33,403 bases of DNA, from the NCBI GenBank assembly GCA_044433405.1, contig JAWXTQ010000005.1:1-33403 (forward strand). The letters run 5' to 3'. The position numbers were made by a program, and so were the translations under genes. Below, piece by piece: positions 23,884 to 31,815 of this stretch (positions are counted from its first letter, which is position 1; each line of letters starts with the position of its first letter). The notes beneath the pieces are model-generated. The model was given only the letters and a program-made list of their open reading frames with translations, was not told the DNA's origin and made no database searches. The stretch is from CAMQVM01 sp044433405 (lineage in GTDB: Bacteria > Bacteroidota > Bacteroidia > Bacteroidales > Rikenellaceae).

Positions 23884-24717
23884 ATGTTAGAAAGAGAAAA
23901 AATAGCGATTATATATGACTTTGATGGGACTTTGGCTCCTGGTAATATGCAGGAGTATGACTTTATTCCCGCTGTTGGAAAGAATAACGAGGAGTTTTGG
24001 CAAGAGAGTTCGCGTATGGCGCATGAGCAGGATGGCGATATTATACTGGGTTATATGTATCGAATGATTAGCGAGGCTCAGAGTCGCAATATTTCTCTTC
24101 GTAGAGAGGCTTTTAGAGAGTCGGGTAGCAAAGTTGAGCTTTTTGATGGAGTGGAGCAGTGGTTTGGTCGCATTAATGGCTATGCTAAAGAGCGTGGTAT
24201 TGAGATTGAGCACTACATCAACTCTTCAGGAATCAAAGAGATGATTGAGGGAACAAAAATAGCTCATGAATTTAAAAATATCTTTGCTTGCTCTTTCTTC
24301 TATAATGTTGATGGCGTGGCTTTCTGGCCTAGCGTAGTTGTTAATTATACAACTAAAACTCAATTTCTATTCAAAATAAATAAGGGTATTCAGAGCATTT
24401 CAGATACAGTTAAAATTAATGAGTATGTGCCCGAAAATGAGAGGCAAATACCCTTTAAAAGAATGATATATATTGGTGATGGGCATACCGATATCCCTTG
24501 TATGAGGTTGGTTAAGCAGATGGGAGGCTATTCGATTGCTGTTTATTCGCCTCAATCGTCACATAAAATGGATGGCATATCAAAGCTTATTGAAGATAAT
24601 AGAGTCGACTTTGTTGCAAAAGCTGATTACACTGCTGATAGTAGTATGGATATATTAGTTAAGAAGATAATTAATAGAATCTCAGCAGAATTAGATTTAG
24701 AACATTATGAAAGATAG
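23884..24717 (+). CDS. HAD-superfamily hydrolase of unknown substrate
   Basis: The 277-residue cytoplasmic protein has HAD motif I, Y-D12-F-D14-G-T-L, with D12 the expected nucleophile, a helical cap (about 30-130), 'NSSG' as a motif II candidate, and motif IV D199-G-H-T-D203. The cap and the 'AFWPSVVVNYTTKTQFLFKI' region (20 residues) differ from the PgmB-like enzyme at 287-928, so the two are not close paralogs. Phosphoserine phosphatase-like activity is possible, but I cannot assign a substrate. It ends 18 bp before the lnt start and probably shares its transcript. Confidence 0.82.
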   Translation: MLEREKIAIIYDFDGTLAPGNMQEYDFIPAVGKNNEEFWQESSRMAHEQDGDIILGYMYRMISEAQSRNISLRREAFRESGSKVELFDGVEQWFGRINGYAKERGIEIEHYINSSGIKEMIEGTKIAHEFKNIFACSFFYNVDGVAFWPSVVVNYTTKTQFLFKINKGIQSISDTVKINEYVPENERQIPFKRMIYIGDGHTDIPCMRLVKQMGGYSIAVYSPQSSHKMDGISKLIEDNRVDFVAKADYTADSSMDILVKKIINRISAELDLEHYER

Positions 24718-24735
24718 GGAGTGTTAATTTTTGCA

Positions 24736-26352
24736 ATGAAAATAGATAAACTTACTCGAAAGAATGTGCTAAGAGTAGCACTGTTTGTTGTTTTAGGCGC
24801 TTTGCCATGGTGGGGTATCACTCCTTTGTCGCAGTTTTTAATGTTTGTGCCACTTCTGTTGATTCAGCGCGATCTTAAAGGTGTTGGAGTGATGAAATGG
24901 TGGATTTTGGCACTTGTCTTATGGAATTTGTCTGCTGTTTGGTGGGTTGCAAAGGCCACAATTTTAGGTCCTATTGCTGCAACTCTTGCTACAACCACAT
25001 TCCTATCTGTAGCTTTAGTGAGTTACAACTACGTGTGGAAAAGGGCAACTCTTTCGCTAGCTTACACCACCTTAATCACTGGTTTTTTGGCCGCAGAGTG
25101 GTTTTATGGCTACAATCTAGAGGTGTCGTTTCCGTGGTTAAATCTTGGTAATGGTTTTGGAATTACTCCACAACTGGTGCAGTGGTATGAATTTACTGGT
25201 TCGCTAGGAGGTACACTTTGGGTGCTAGTTGTAAATGTTTTGTTGTTTGAGGCGATTAAGAATGATGTGTCGATAGATTTTAAACGACTAATGCTTAAAC
25301 CCAAAGTCGTAGCAGCATTTTTGATTGTAATACTTCCAATAGTTGCATCGTTAGCTCGTTATGCTACTTATCAAAACGATGGTGAGCAGGTTAGAGTAGC
25401 TGCGCTTCAACCCAATATTGACCCTTATACCGAGAAATTTGAGAAAGACAATATTGATTCTCAGGAGCAGATATTACTAGATTTGGCTACAGCAATTGAG
25501 CCTAATAGTGTCGATTTTATAATTGCACCAGAGACTGCTCTTGGTCGCAATGTTATCATAAATAATATTGCTAATAACTCATCAGTGGCTAGCATTCGTC
25601 AGCTACTATCACAAAGGCAGCCAAACGCTGACTTTATCACAGGCGTGGTTGCAATGGAGTATTTCTATAAATCAAAATACAAGGAGGCTCCAACATTTAC
25701 TGCCCGTACTAAAGATAATCTTCCTTTTTTTTACGAGTCATATAACGCTGCAATGTGTGTGAATTTGGATAGTGTGTCGTTTTACCACAAATCACGTCTT
25801 GCAATAGGTGTTGAGATGACCCCTTTCTATCGGTATACACGCCATTTGGGTCAGTGGTTTATCGATTTGGGAGGCGCGTTTGGGATGTTTGGTACACAAG
25901 AAGATCGTACCCCGTTTATTAATTCTAATAGTGGCATTAGCGCAGGTACGGCAATCTGTTATGAGTTTGTTTATGGTGAGTTTATTACACAGTTTGTTAA
26001 AAATGGTGCCGATGTGCTATTTGTAATATCTAACGATGGTTGGTGGGGAGATACGCCAGGGTATAAGCAACTTTTGAGCTTTGCATCGCTCAGAGCTATT
26101 GAGACTCGTAGAGATGTGGCTCGCAGTGCAAATACAGGTATTTCGGCCATCATTAATAGCCGAGGTGAGATAACTAAGCGAACCAAATGGGATGAAAGAG
26201 TAGTTCTTGAGGCAGCGATAGAGAGCAATAGCGATATAACTTTTTATGTTATGTATGGCGATTATATTGGAAGAATTGCATCATTCATGTTTGTGTTGTC
26301 TATGCTTTATATGGTTGCTTACTGTTATAAACGAAAGAATCACTTAAGTTAA
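24736..26352 (+). CDS. lnt: Apolipoprotein N-acyltransferase
   Basis: The 538-residue inner membrane enzyme adds the third acyl chain to lipoproteins. About six N-terminal hydrophobic helices (about 10-215) precede a nitrilase-like periplasmic domain with the catalytic triad E266 ('APETALG'), K352 ('YHKSRLAIG') and C408 ('GTAICYEFV'). It ends with 'ISNDGWWGDTPGYKQ' and 'LRAIETRRDVARSANTGIS' (19 residues), both family signatures, and one last helix. The frame is open back to a GTG at 24721, but ATG 24736 gives the more usual short charged N-terminus. Bacteroidetes lipoproteins, several of them in this window, are its substrates. Confidence 0.9.
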   Translation: MKIDKLTRKNVLRVALFVVLGALPWWGITPLSQFLMFVPLLLIQRDLKGVGVMKWWILALVLWNLSAVWWVAKATILGPIAATLATTTFLSVALVSYNYVWKRATLSLAYTTLITGFLAAEWFYGYNLEVSFPWLNLGNGFGITPQLVQWYEFTGSLGGTLWVLVVNVLLFEAIKNDVSIDFKRLMLKPKVVAAFLIVILPIVASLARYATYQNDGEQVRVAALQPNIDPYTEKFEKDNIDSQEQILLDLATAIEPNSVDFIIAPETALGRNVIINNIANNSSVASIRQLLSQRQPNADFITGVVAMEYFYKSKYKEAPTFTARTKDNLPFFYESYNAAMCVNLDSVSFYHKSRLAIGVEMTPFYRYTRHLGQWFIDLGGAFGMFGTQEDRTPFINSNSGISAGTAICYEFVYGEFITQFVKNGADVLFVISNDGWWGDTPGYKQLLSFASLRAIETRRDVARSANTGISAIINSRGEITKRTKWDERVVLEAAIESNSDITFYVMYGDYIGRIASFMFVLSMLYMVAYCYKRKNHLS

Positions 26353-26379
26353 TTTACGAAATTTTAAAATAAAAGATAT

Positions 26380-26973
26380 ATGTTTTCAGGAATTGTAGAA
26401 GAGGCTGCAACTATTACAGCACTCAGAAAAGAGTCAGAAAATTTACACATCACAGTAGAGTGTAAATTTACTAACGAATTAAAAATCGACCAAAGCATTG
26501 CCCATAATGGAGTTTGCTTGACAGTGGTTGATATAGCCAATAACAACTACACTGTAACTGCCATTAAGGAGACTCTTTTAAAGAGTAATTTAGGAGCGGT
26601 AGCAGTAGGCGACAAAGTTAACCTAGAGAGAAGTATGCGTCCAGATGCTCTTCTTGATGGTCACATTGTGCAGGGACATGTTGACCAAACAGCTATTTGT
26701 ACAAAAATAGAGGAGGCTGATGGAAGTTGGTACTTTACCTTTGAATATGAAAATGGAGGTGACAATGTCACTGTAGAAAAGGGATCAATTACTGTAAATG
26801 GAGTTAGTTTGACAGTAGTGAATTCTCAGTCAAATTCGTTTCAAGTGGCAATAATTCCTTACACCTATCATCACACAAACTTCTGTGAATTTAAGGTTGG
26901 CTCAGTTGTTAATCTAGAGTTTGATATAATAGGAAAATATATCACTAAACTAATGAAAAGTTATCAAAAATAG
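26380..26973 (+). CDS. ribE: Riboflavin synthase, alpha subunit
   Basis: The 197-residue enzyme dismutates two 6,7-dimethyl-8-ribityllumazine to riboflavin. It consists of two similar lumazine-binding domains: the first starts 'MFSGIVEEAATI' and contains 'NGVCLTVVDIANN'; the second contains 'DGHIVQGHVDQTA' and 'GSITVNGVSLTVVNSQ'. The N-terminal M-F-S/T-G-I-V signature is typical. It works in the pathway of RibD (21248-22303). It is followed 14 bp later by a histidine kinase gene. Confidence 0.95.
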   Translation: MFSGIVEEAATITALRKESENLHITVECKFTNELKIDQSIAHNGVCLTVVDIANNNYTVTAIKETLLKSNLGAVAVGDKVNLERSMRPDALLDGHIVQGHVDQTAICTKIEEADGSWYFTFEYENGGDNVTVEKGSITVNGVSLTVVNSQSNSFQVAIIPYTYHHTNFCEFKVGSVVNLEFDIIGKYITKLMKSYQK

Positions 26974-26987
26974 TCATCATTTTAGTT

Positions 26988-28022
26988 ATGAGTATAAAAA
27001 TAAAATCTGCCGACAAGGCCGCACTTATCATCACTACCATAATGTCTGTTATGGTCGTAGTATTATTGCTCGTTTTGGAAATTGAATTATTACCTCTATT
27101 AATCTCCGTAGCATGTTTTGCCATTTTTACCTACATGTCCTCAATCTTTATTATATCAAAGTTTGTGTTGTATCGTCTAAAACCAATTTATGAGATTATA
27201 TTAAACAAAGATGTTGAGGTGAATTATTTGTCTGACAAGTTCGAGAATAAGAATGTATTCTCGGAGGTTAAAGACGATTTAGTTCGATGGGCAGAGAATC
27301 GTTCTCAGGAGATAATAGCATTAAAAGAGACTGAAAACTATAGAAAAGAGTTTCTTGGCAATGTTTCACACGAGCTAAAAACACCCCTGTTTACCCTTCA
27401 AGGATATGTGTTGACTCTTCTTGATGGAGGAATTGATGATCCAAATATTAATACCAAATATCTACAAAATGCCGACCATAATATCGAACGACTAATTGCA
27501 ATCGTTAAAGATTTGGAGTTTATTTCTGAGCTTGAACAAAAGGTTGTAAATCTTGAGCGTACAAAAATTGAGATTATCAGTTTGTGTCGTGAATTAGCAG
27601 AGTCGCTTTCTTCTCAATCGCGCGAGAAACAGATTACTATCTCTGTTGTCAATGCAGGCGTGGATGCAATCTATCTTTTTGCAGATAAAGTGCGTGTTGA
27701 GCAGCTATTGATAAATCTTCTAGTAAACTCAATAAAGTACGGAAAGCAGGGAGGTGCTACTCAGATTAAATTTGTTGATATGTATCAAAAAGTGATGATT
27801 GAGGTTGAAGATAATGGTATAGGTATAGCCGAAGATCATCTTCCTAGGATATTCGAGCGTTTCTACCGTGCTGATAAGAGCCGTTCTCGTCAAGTTGGTG
27901 GTACAGGCCTAGGATTGTCTATCGCAAAGCATATCGCCGAAGCGCATGGCGATAAACTAAATGTTCGTAGCGAACTAGGCAAGGGAACAACCTTTAGCTT
28001 TACCTTGAAAAAATATTTATAG
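26988..28022 (+). CDS. Membrane sensor histidine kinase without an adjacent regulator
   Basis: The 344-residue protein has two N-terminal membrane helices (about 10-28 and 31-60) with almost no extracytoplasmic loop, then a linker (about 65-115) and a kinase core. Core motifs are the phosphorylated H128 in 'GNVSHELKTPL', N-box 'INLLVNSIKYG', G1 'EDNGIGIAEDHLPRIFERFY' (20 residues), 'GGTGLGLSIAKHIAEAHG' and 'GKGTTFSFTL'. With so little outside the membrane, it may sense a membrane or internal signal (PhoR-like layout). No response regulator gene is near, so the partner is unknown. It lies 14 bp after ribE and ends beside element E. Confidence 0.88.
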   Translation: MSIKIKSADKAALIITTIMSVMVVVLLLVLEIELLPLLISVACFAIFTYMSSIFIISKFVLYRLKPIYEIILNKDVEVNYLSDKFENKNVFSEVKDDLVRWAENRSQEIIALKETENYRKEFLGNVSHELKTPLFTLQGYVLTLLDGGIDDPNINTKYLQNADHNIERLIAIVKDLEFISELEQKVVNLERTKIEIISLCRELAESLSSQSREKQITISVVNAGVDAIYLFADKVRVEQLLINLLVNSIKYGKQGGATQIKFVDMYQKVMIEVEDNGIGIAEDHLPRIFERFYRADKSRSRQVGGTGLGLSIAKHIAEAHGDKLNVRSELGKGTTFSFTLKKYL

Positions 28023-28040
28023 CTATTGGCTTAGCGGCTT

Positions 28041-28120
28041 GCTTGGCGATTTGCTTGGCGACTTTCACTACGTGAGCTTTAGCTCATGCGGTGAAAGCCG
28101 CCTAAATGAATCGCCTAAAT
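28041..28120. repeat. Element E: palindromic repeat between convergent genes
   Basis: The centre is an imperfect 46-bp palindrome (28057-28102): GGCGaCTTTCAC, then CGTGAGCT-TT-AGCTCATG, then GTGAAAGcCGCC. The flanks are also roughly inverted: TTGCTTGGCGA occurs in two copies on the left and CGCCTAAAT in two copies on the right. The motif GCGGCTTTCACCGCAT, read on the minus strand, is shared with the left end of element A, and the inner arm matches A's right end and B's left end. It fills the gap between the kinase gene and the minus-strand gene ending at 28134, so it could serve as a bidirectional transcription stop. Confidence 0.75.
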
Positions 28121-28133
28121 AAAACACTCCAAA

Positions 28134-28802
28134 TTAATGCTTAAAGCTGCGCTTTGCTAACATTAATATGTTGAATGCCTCTTGAACATCACTATCTTTT
28201 ACTAGTACTGTAAATTCATTTGTTGTACTGATTACCTCGGTGATATTGATATTATCCCACGCTAGTTCTTTGAAAATAAAATAATAAACGCCAGGGCATA
28301 TTGTATTATCGAATGGTAATTTAACGGTTAAGCTTGATAGCCCTTCTGTTTTTGTTATTAATGTCTCATCTGAGAATATATTTTCAACCTGATCTGAAAT
28401 AAGATTACTAACAATAAGTGTTGTTTCGTTAATACCTTGAGAGAAGGTACAAAATATATCTTTTGTGTTTTTAATTCTCTCTAGCAGTTCTGATTGACAA
28501 GAGTATAAACTTTTGCTATTTTCAAAAGAGTAATCCACTAGTCCAGAACGAACAATTATATCACCAATATTTTCAACAACTTTCTTAAACTTCATAGTTG
28601 ATGTTAATTCTAACCTTGGAACAAGTCTGTTAAGCGCCATAATAACTGCACCTAAATTGGCTGGTTTGCCTAATATGATTTCTAGATCAGGCATTATCAT
28701 TCGTGCAAGTGAGGAAAGATTGATAATTCCCTCAATTAGTGCATTTTCCAAGAATGGTTTCTTCTTGATTATTTGCTCTACGGCTGTTGGTATTGTTATC
28801 AT
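28134..28802 (-). CDS. ACT-domain-like protein of unknown function, divergent from lysC
   Basis: The 222-residue protein has no signal peptide. The N-terminal half (about 1-85) is helical: 'IPTAVEQIIKKKPFLENALI' (20 residues), 'IINLSSLARMI' and 'LGKPANLGAVIMALNRL', which could be a helix-turn-helix. The C-terminal part (about 150-215) looks ACT-like: 'SSLTVKLPFDNTICPGVYYF' (20 residues), then 'ITEVISTTNEFTVLVKDSDV', and it parallels the tail of aspartate kinase encoded next door (P-G-V, I-S, N, V, D and A-L positions). I recall similar Bacteroidetes proteins but no named family. Being divergent from lysC with a palindrome in between, an amino-acid-responsive regulatory role is plausible but inferred. 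Confidence 0.65.
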   Translation of the reverse strand: MITIPTAVEQIIKKKPFLENALIEGIINLSSLARMIMPDLEIILGKPANLGAVIMALNRLVPRLELTSTMKFKKVVENIGDIIVRSGLVDYSFENSKSLYSCQSELLERIKNTKDIFCTFSQGINETTLIVSNLISDQVENIFSDETLITKTEGLSSLTVKLPFDNTICPGVYYFIFKELAWDNINITEVISTTNEFTVLVKDSDVQEAFNILMLAKRSFKH

Positions 28803-28816
28803 GTTAAAATTTTAAC
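28803..28816. promoter_or_regulatory. 14-bp AT palindrome at the start of the ACT-like gene
   Basis: GTTAAAATTTTAAC is a perfect palindrome directly upstream of the minus-strand start codon (28802). It could be an operator or simply AT-rich leader sequence. Confidence 0.35.
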
Positions 28817-28874
28817 TTATTTATAAAAAGTTGACATTGTCGTTGTTAAAATATAATCTTTATAGAATTAAAAC

Positions 28875-28882
28875 TACCTTTG
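28875..28882 (+). promoter_or_regulatory. -7 promoter element of lysC-lysA
   Basis: TACCTTTG is an exact TAnnTTTG match 68 bp before lysC; transcription would start near 28889. No TTTG is at the expected -33 distance. Confidence 0.55.
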
Positions 28883-28897
28883 CAGAAAATATTTGAA

Positions 28898-28913
28898 TGT
28901 TACAAATGTAACA
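28898..28913. promoter_or_regulatory. 16-bp palindrome in the lysC leader, candidate operator
   Basis: TGTTACA-AA-TGTAACA is a perfect inverted repeat about 10 bp past the expected transcription start of lysC and 38 bp before the ATG. An A tract follows, not a T tract, so it is not a plus-strand terminator. Its place suits a repressor site for the lysC-lysA operon. Confidence 0.55.
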
Positions 28914-28950
28914 AAAAAAAATTTAACAAGCAAATAAACGAAAATATTGC

Positions 28951-30255
28951 ATGACAAAAGTATTGAAATTTGGGGGAACGTCCGTAGGCTCAGCTGAAAA
29001 CATGAGGTTAGTAGCCTCTATTGTTACAGGAGAAAAATCGAGAGTAACTGTTCTTTCTGCGATGAGTGAGACAACCAATGGATTGGTTAAAATTTGTCAA
29101 GAGGCTTCAAATGGGAAGTTTGACACACAATCGCACGATTATTTATACAATAAGTATGTGACTTGTGTGAATGATTTATTGGATCAACACAAAGCAGAAG
29201 CTATTGAGAAGGTAGATTCGGTTTTTGAATATATTAAGAATCAAGCTACAAACTACAATAGCTGCTCAGAAAACAACATATTAGCGCAAGGTGAATTGTT
29301 GACATCAGCTATATTTACTCACTACATGAATGAGATAGGGTGTGAAGCAAAGTTGATTAATATCCCAGAGTGTATGCAAACCAATAGTGATGGTTTGGCC
29401 GATACTGGGAAACTTAAAGCTACAATCAACCAGATAATAGATCACTCTAACGACTCAATATACTACATTACTCAAGGTTTTATTTGTAGAAATCACATTG
29501 GTGAGCTAGATAATCTAGGCCGAGGAGGTAGCGACTATTCGGCAGCTTTGATTGGGGCTGCAATAGGTGCTAGTGAGGTTCAAATATGGACAGATATTGA
29601 CGGAATGCACAACAATGACCCACGTTATGTTGAAAACACTTTCCCAATCGCTGTGATGAACTTTACTCAAGCTGCTGAGCTTGCCTATTTTGGAGCAAAG
29701 ATCCTTCATCCTGCAACTATTCAACCTTGTCAGAAGCAGGGGATAGCTGTTCGTCTTAAAAACACTATGGATGCTAAGGCAGAGGGAACATTAATAACGA
29801 ATGACACAGAGCTAAATCCTCATAACTACACTGCAATTGCAGCAAAAGATGGTATTACGTCAATTAGAATTTGTTCAGCACGTATGTTGATGGCTTACGG
29901 TTTTTTACGTCAAGTATTTGAGGTGTTTGAAAAGCACAAAACTCCTATTGATATGATTACCACCAGTGAGGTAGCAGTGTCGTTAACTATTGATAACGAT
30001 GCGCACTTATGTGAAATCATAAAAGAGCTAGAGCCTTTTGGAAATGTTAGCTTTGAAAAAGATAATTGTATCATTTGTGTAGTTGGAAGCATTGAGCCTC
30101 AAAGGCCAGGTGTGATAGCGCGAATTTTAGACTCAATAGATGATATCCCAGTAAAAATGATATCGTATGGTGCTAGCAATAGCAGTGTTGCTATGATGAT
30201 AGATTCTAAACACAAAATTACGGCATTACGACAATTAAATAACAACTTATTTTAA
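28951..30255 (+). CDS. lysC: Aspartate kinase, monofunctional
   Basis: The 434-residue enzyme phosphorylates aspartate, the first step to lysine, threonine and methionine. The kinase domain (about 1-270) has 'KFGGTSVGSAENM' (K6-F-G-G), 'GFICRNHIGELDNLGRGGSD' (20 residues, the R-G-G-S-D motif) and 'WTDIDGMHNNDPRYV'. The regulatory part (about 300-434) has two ACT units, with 'MITTSEVAVSLTID' and 'RPGVIARILDSID' then 'MISYGASNSSVAMMID'. There is no homoserine dehydrogenase fusion. lysA lies 6 bp downstream, so this copy serves lysine or cell wall diaminopimelate supply, and the ACT domains probably give feedback control. Confidence 0.95.
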   Translation: MTKVLKFGGTSVGSAENMRLVASIVTGEKSRVTVLSAMSETTNGLVKICQEASNGKFDTQSHDYLYNKYVTCVNDLLDQHKAEAIEKVDSVFEYIKNQATNYNSCSENNILAQGELLTSAIFTHYMNEIGCEAKLINIPECMQTNSDGLADTGKLKATINQIIDHSNDSIYYITQGFICRNHIGELDNLGRGGSDYSAALIGAAIGASEVQIWTDIDGMHNNDPRYVENTFPIAVMNFTQAAELAYFGAKILHPATIQPCQKQGIAVRLKNTMDAKAEGTLITNDTELNPHNYTAIAAKDGITSIRICSARMLMAYGFLRQVFEVFEKHKTPIDMITTSEVAVSLTIDNDAHLCEIIKELEPFGNVSFEKDNCIICVVGSIEPQRPGVIARILDSIDDIPVKMISYGASNSSVAMMIDSKHKITALRQLNNNLF

Positions 30256-30261
30256 TATATT

Positions 30262-31422
30262 ATGTATTTGAAAAATAAAATTGAAAAATTCAATTCAATT
30301 GAGACTCCATTCTACTACTACGATATGGAGCTACTTCGTTCGACTCTTGAAATAGTAAAAAAAGAGAGCGAAAAGCACGATTTTGATGTACACTATGCAA
30401 TCAAAGCTTGTAACGACGACAAAGTGTTAAAAACTATTGCTTCTTACGGTTTTGGCGCAGATTGTGTTAGCGGTGGTGAAGTGCTAAAGGCAATCGAATG
30501 TGGATTTAAAGCAGGTGAAATTGCATTTGCTGGAGTTGGTAAAAGTGATAGAGAGATTAATATTGCTATTGATGCAGAGATTTTCTCTTTTAACTGCGAG
30601 TCACTCGAAGAGCTTGAAGTAATCAACTCTTTAGCAGCAGCAAAAGGTAAAGTAGCGCGTGTAGCTCTTCGCCTAAACCCAGAGGTTGACCCTAAAACTC
30701 ACGCATATATTACAACTGGTAAAGCAGAAAATAAGTTTGGTATCTCATTCGGTGAGATTGATAAATTCTTAGAGATGTTGCCAAATCTTCAAAATTTGCA
30801 TATTTGTGGATTACATTTTCATATTGGTTCTCAAATTCTTGACCTTAGTGTATTTAAAAATCTTTGCGATAGAGTTGCAGTTTTTGTGGATTGGTTCGAA
30901 AGCAAAGATATCAAAATTGAGAGCTTAAACATGGGTGGTGGATTAGGTATTAACTACCAAGATCCTGATGGTGATCCAATATCAAAATTTGGCGAATATT
31001 TCCAAATTTTTGCTGATAATACACCATACCGTCATGGACGTTCAATCCATTTCGAGCTAGGTAGAGCAGTTGTAGGCCAGTGTGGTACATTAGTTACTAG
31101 AGCTCTATTCAACAAAACAGCAGGTTCAGGTAAAAAATTCGTATTAGTAGATGGTAGTATGACAGAATTATTACGTCCAGCTCTTTACGGTGCATATCAC
31201 CAAATTGAAAATATTTCATCTACATCTACTCAAATTGAGGAGTATAGCGTAGCAGGTGGTGTGTGTGAATCAAGCGATGTTTTCTCAAAATCGGTTGAAT
31301 TGCCAACTACCAAACGTGGTGATTTTATCATTTTGCGTTCTGCAGGAGCTTATGGTTCAGCAATGTCTTCTACATATAATCTTCGTCCATTACCTGCATC
31401 GGTTTATAGCGACGAGATTTAG
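30262..31422 (+). CDS. lysA: Diaminopimelate decarboxylase
   Basis: The 386-residue PLP enzyme makes lysine from meso-diaminopimelate. It is a fold-type III alanine-racemase-like barrel with the PLP lysine K48 in 'VHYAIKACN', then 'SGGEVLKAIECGF', 'LHFHIGSQI', the phosphate-binding 'MGGGLGINY', and 'ELGRAVVGQCG'. The C-terminal domain has 'VAGGVCESSDVF', carrying the active-site Cys from the other subunit, and 'SAGAYGSAMSSTYN'. Length is slightly short of the common 400-420. It is the second gene of the lysC operon and element B follows its stop by about 30 bp. Confidence 0.94.
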   Translation: MYLKNKIEKFNSIETPFYYYDMELLRSTLEIVKKESEKHDFDVHYAIKACNDDKVLKTIASYGFGADCVSGGEVLKAIECGFKAGEIAFAGVGKSDREINIAIDAEIFSFNCESLEELEVINSLAAAKGKVARVALRLNPEVDPKTHAYITTGKAENKFGISFGEIDKFLEMLPNLQNLHICGLHFHIGSQILDLSVFKNLCDRVAVFVDWFESKDIKIESLNMGGGLGINYQDPDGDPISKFGEYFQIFADNTPYRHGRSIHFELGRAVVGQCGTLVTRALFNKTAGSGKKFVLVDGSMTELLRPALYGAYHQIENISSTSTQIEEYSVAGGVCESSDVFSKSVELPTTKRGDFIILRSAGAYGSAMSSTYNLRPLPASVYSDEI

Positions 31423-31450
31423 ATTTAATCGCATGGTTTGGCTAGGCTAG

Positions 31451-31815
31451 ACGGTTTTCACTTACATGAGCTGAAGCTCATGCTTGTAGTAATAGATTTT
31501 TATTTCTTATACTCATACCTAAAGGTATGGTAACGAAATAAAAATCTATTACTATTTTTGGCTGCGCCAAAAAGTGAAAGCCGAGGCGTACCAAAGTCTA
31601 TCAAAAAAAGAAGAATTGTGTTTAAGTTTTTTTTAGAAAAAAAACCACGCGCTAGACTACTATGAGTCATTTTTAGCTTTTTGGCTATCGCCAATTCGCT
31701 AAAAAAGCCTCCTAGCAGCCTACCACTGGTAAAAAAACCTTCGTCGCTGATGCTCCTCGGGCTCACTTGCGTTCGCTGGGTATTCTCGTGTAGGAAAGTG
31801 TGTGACTTTGCGATG
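31451..31815. repeat. Element B: second copy of the long structured repeat
   Basis: The left end, CGGTTTTCACTTA, is followed by a hairpin CATGAGCT-GA-AGCTCATG (31465-31482) and a perfect 20-bp stem (31487-31506 with 31535-31554). The stem differs from element A's at two positions, both compensated on the other arm. The core from 31555 to about 31787 matches A's 5642-5873 with about 16 substitutions and one T indel by eye. Beyond about 31815 the two diverge, and the inverted right end present in A is missing here. No gene is credible in it. It starts 30 bp after lysA. Confidence 0.78.

Noticed and set aside
24721..24735. GTG start for lnt
   Set aside because: It adds only five hydrophobic residues, and ATG 24736 gives the more usual N-terminus. 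It is not excluded.
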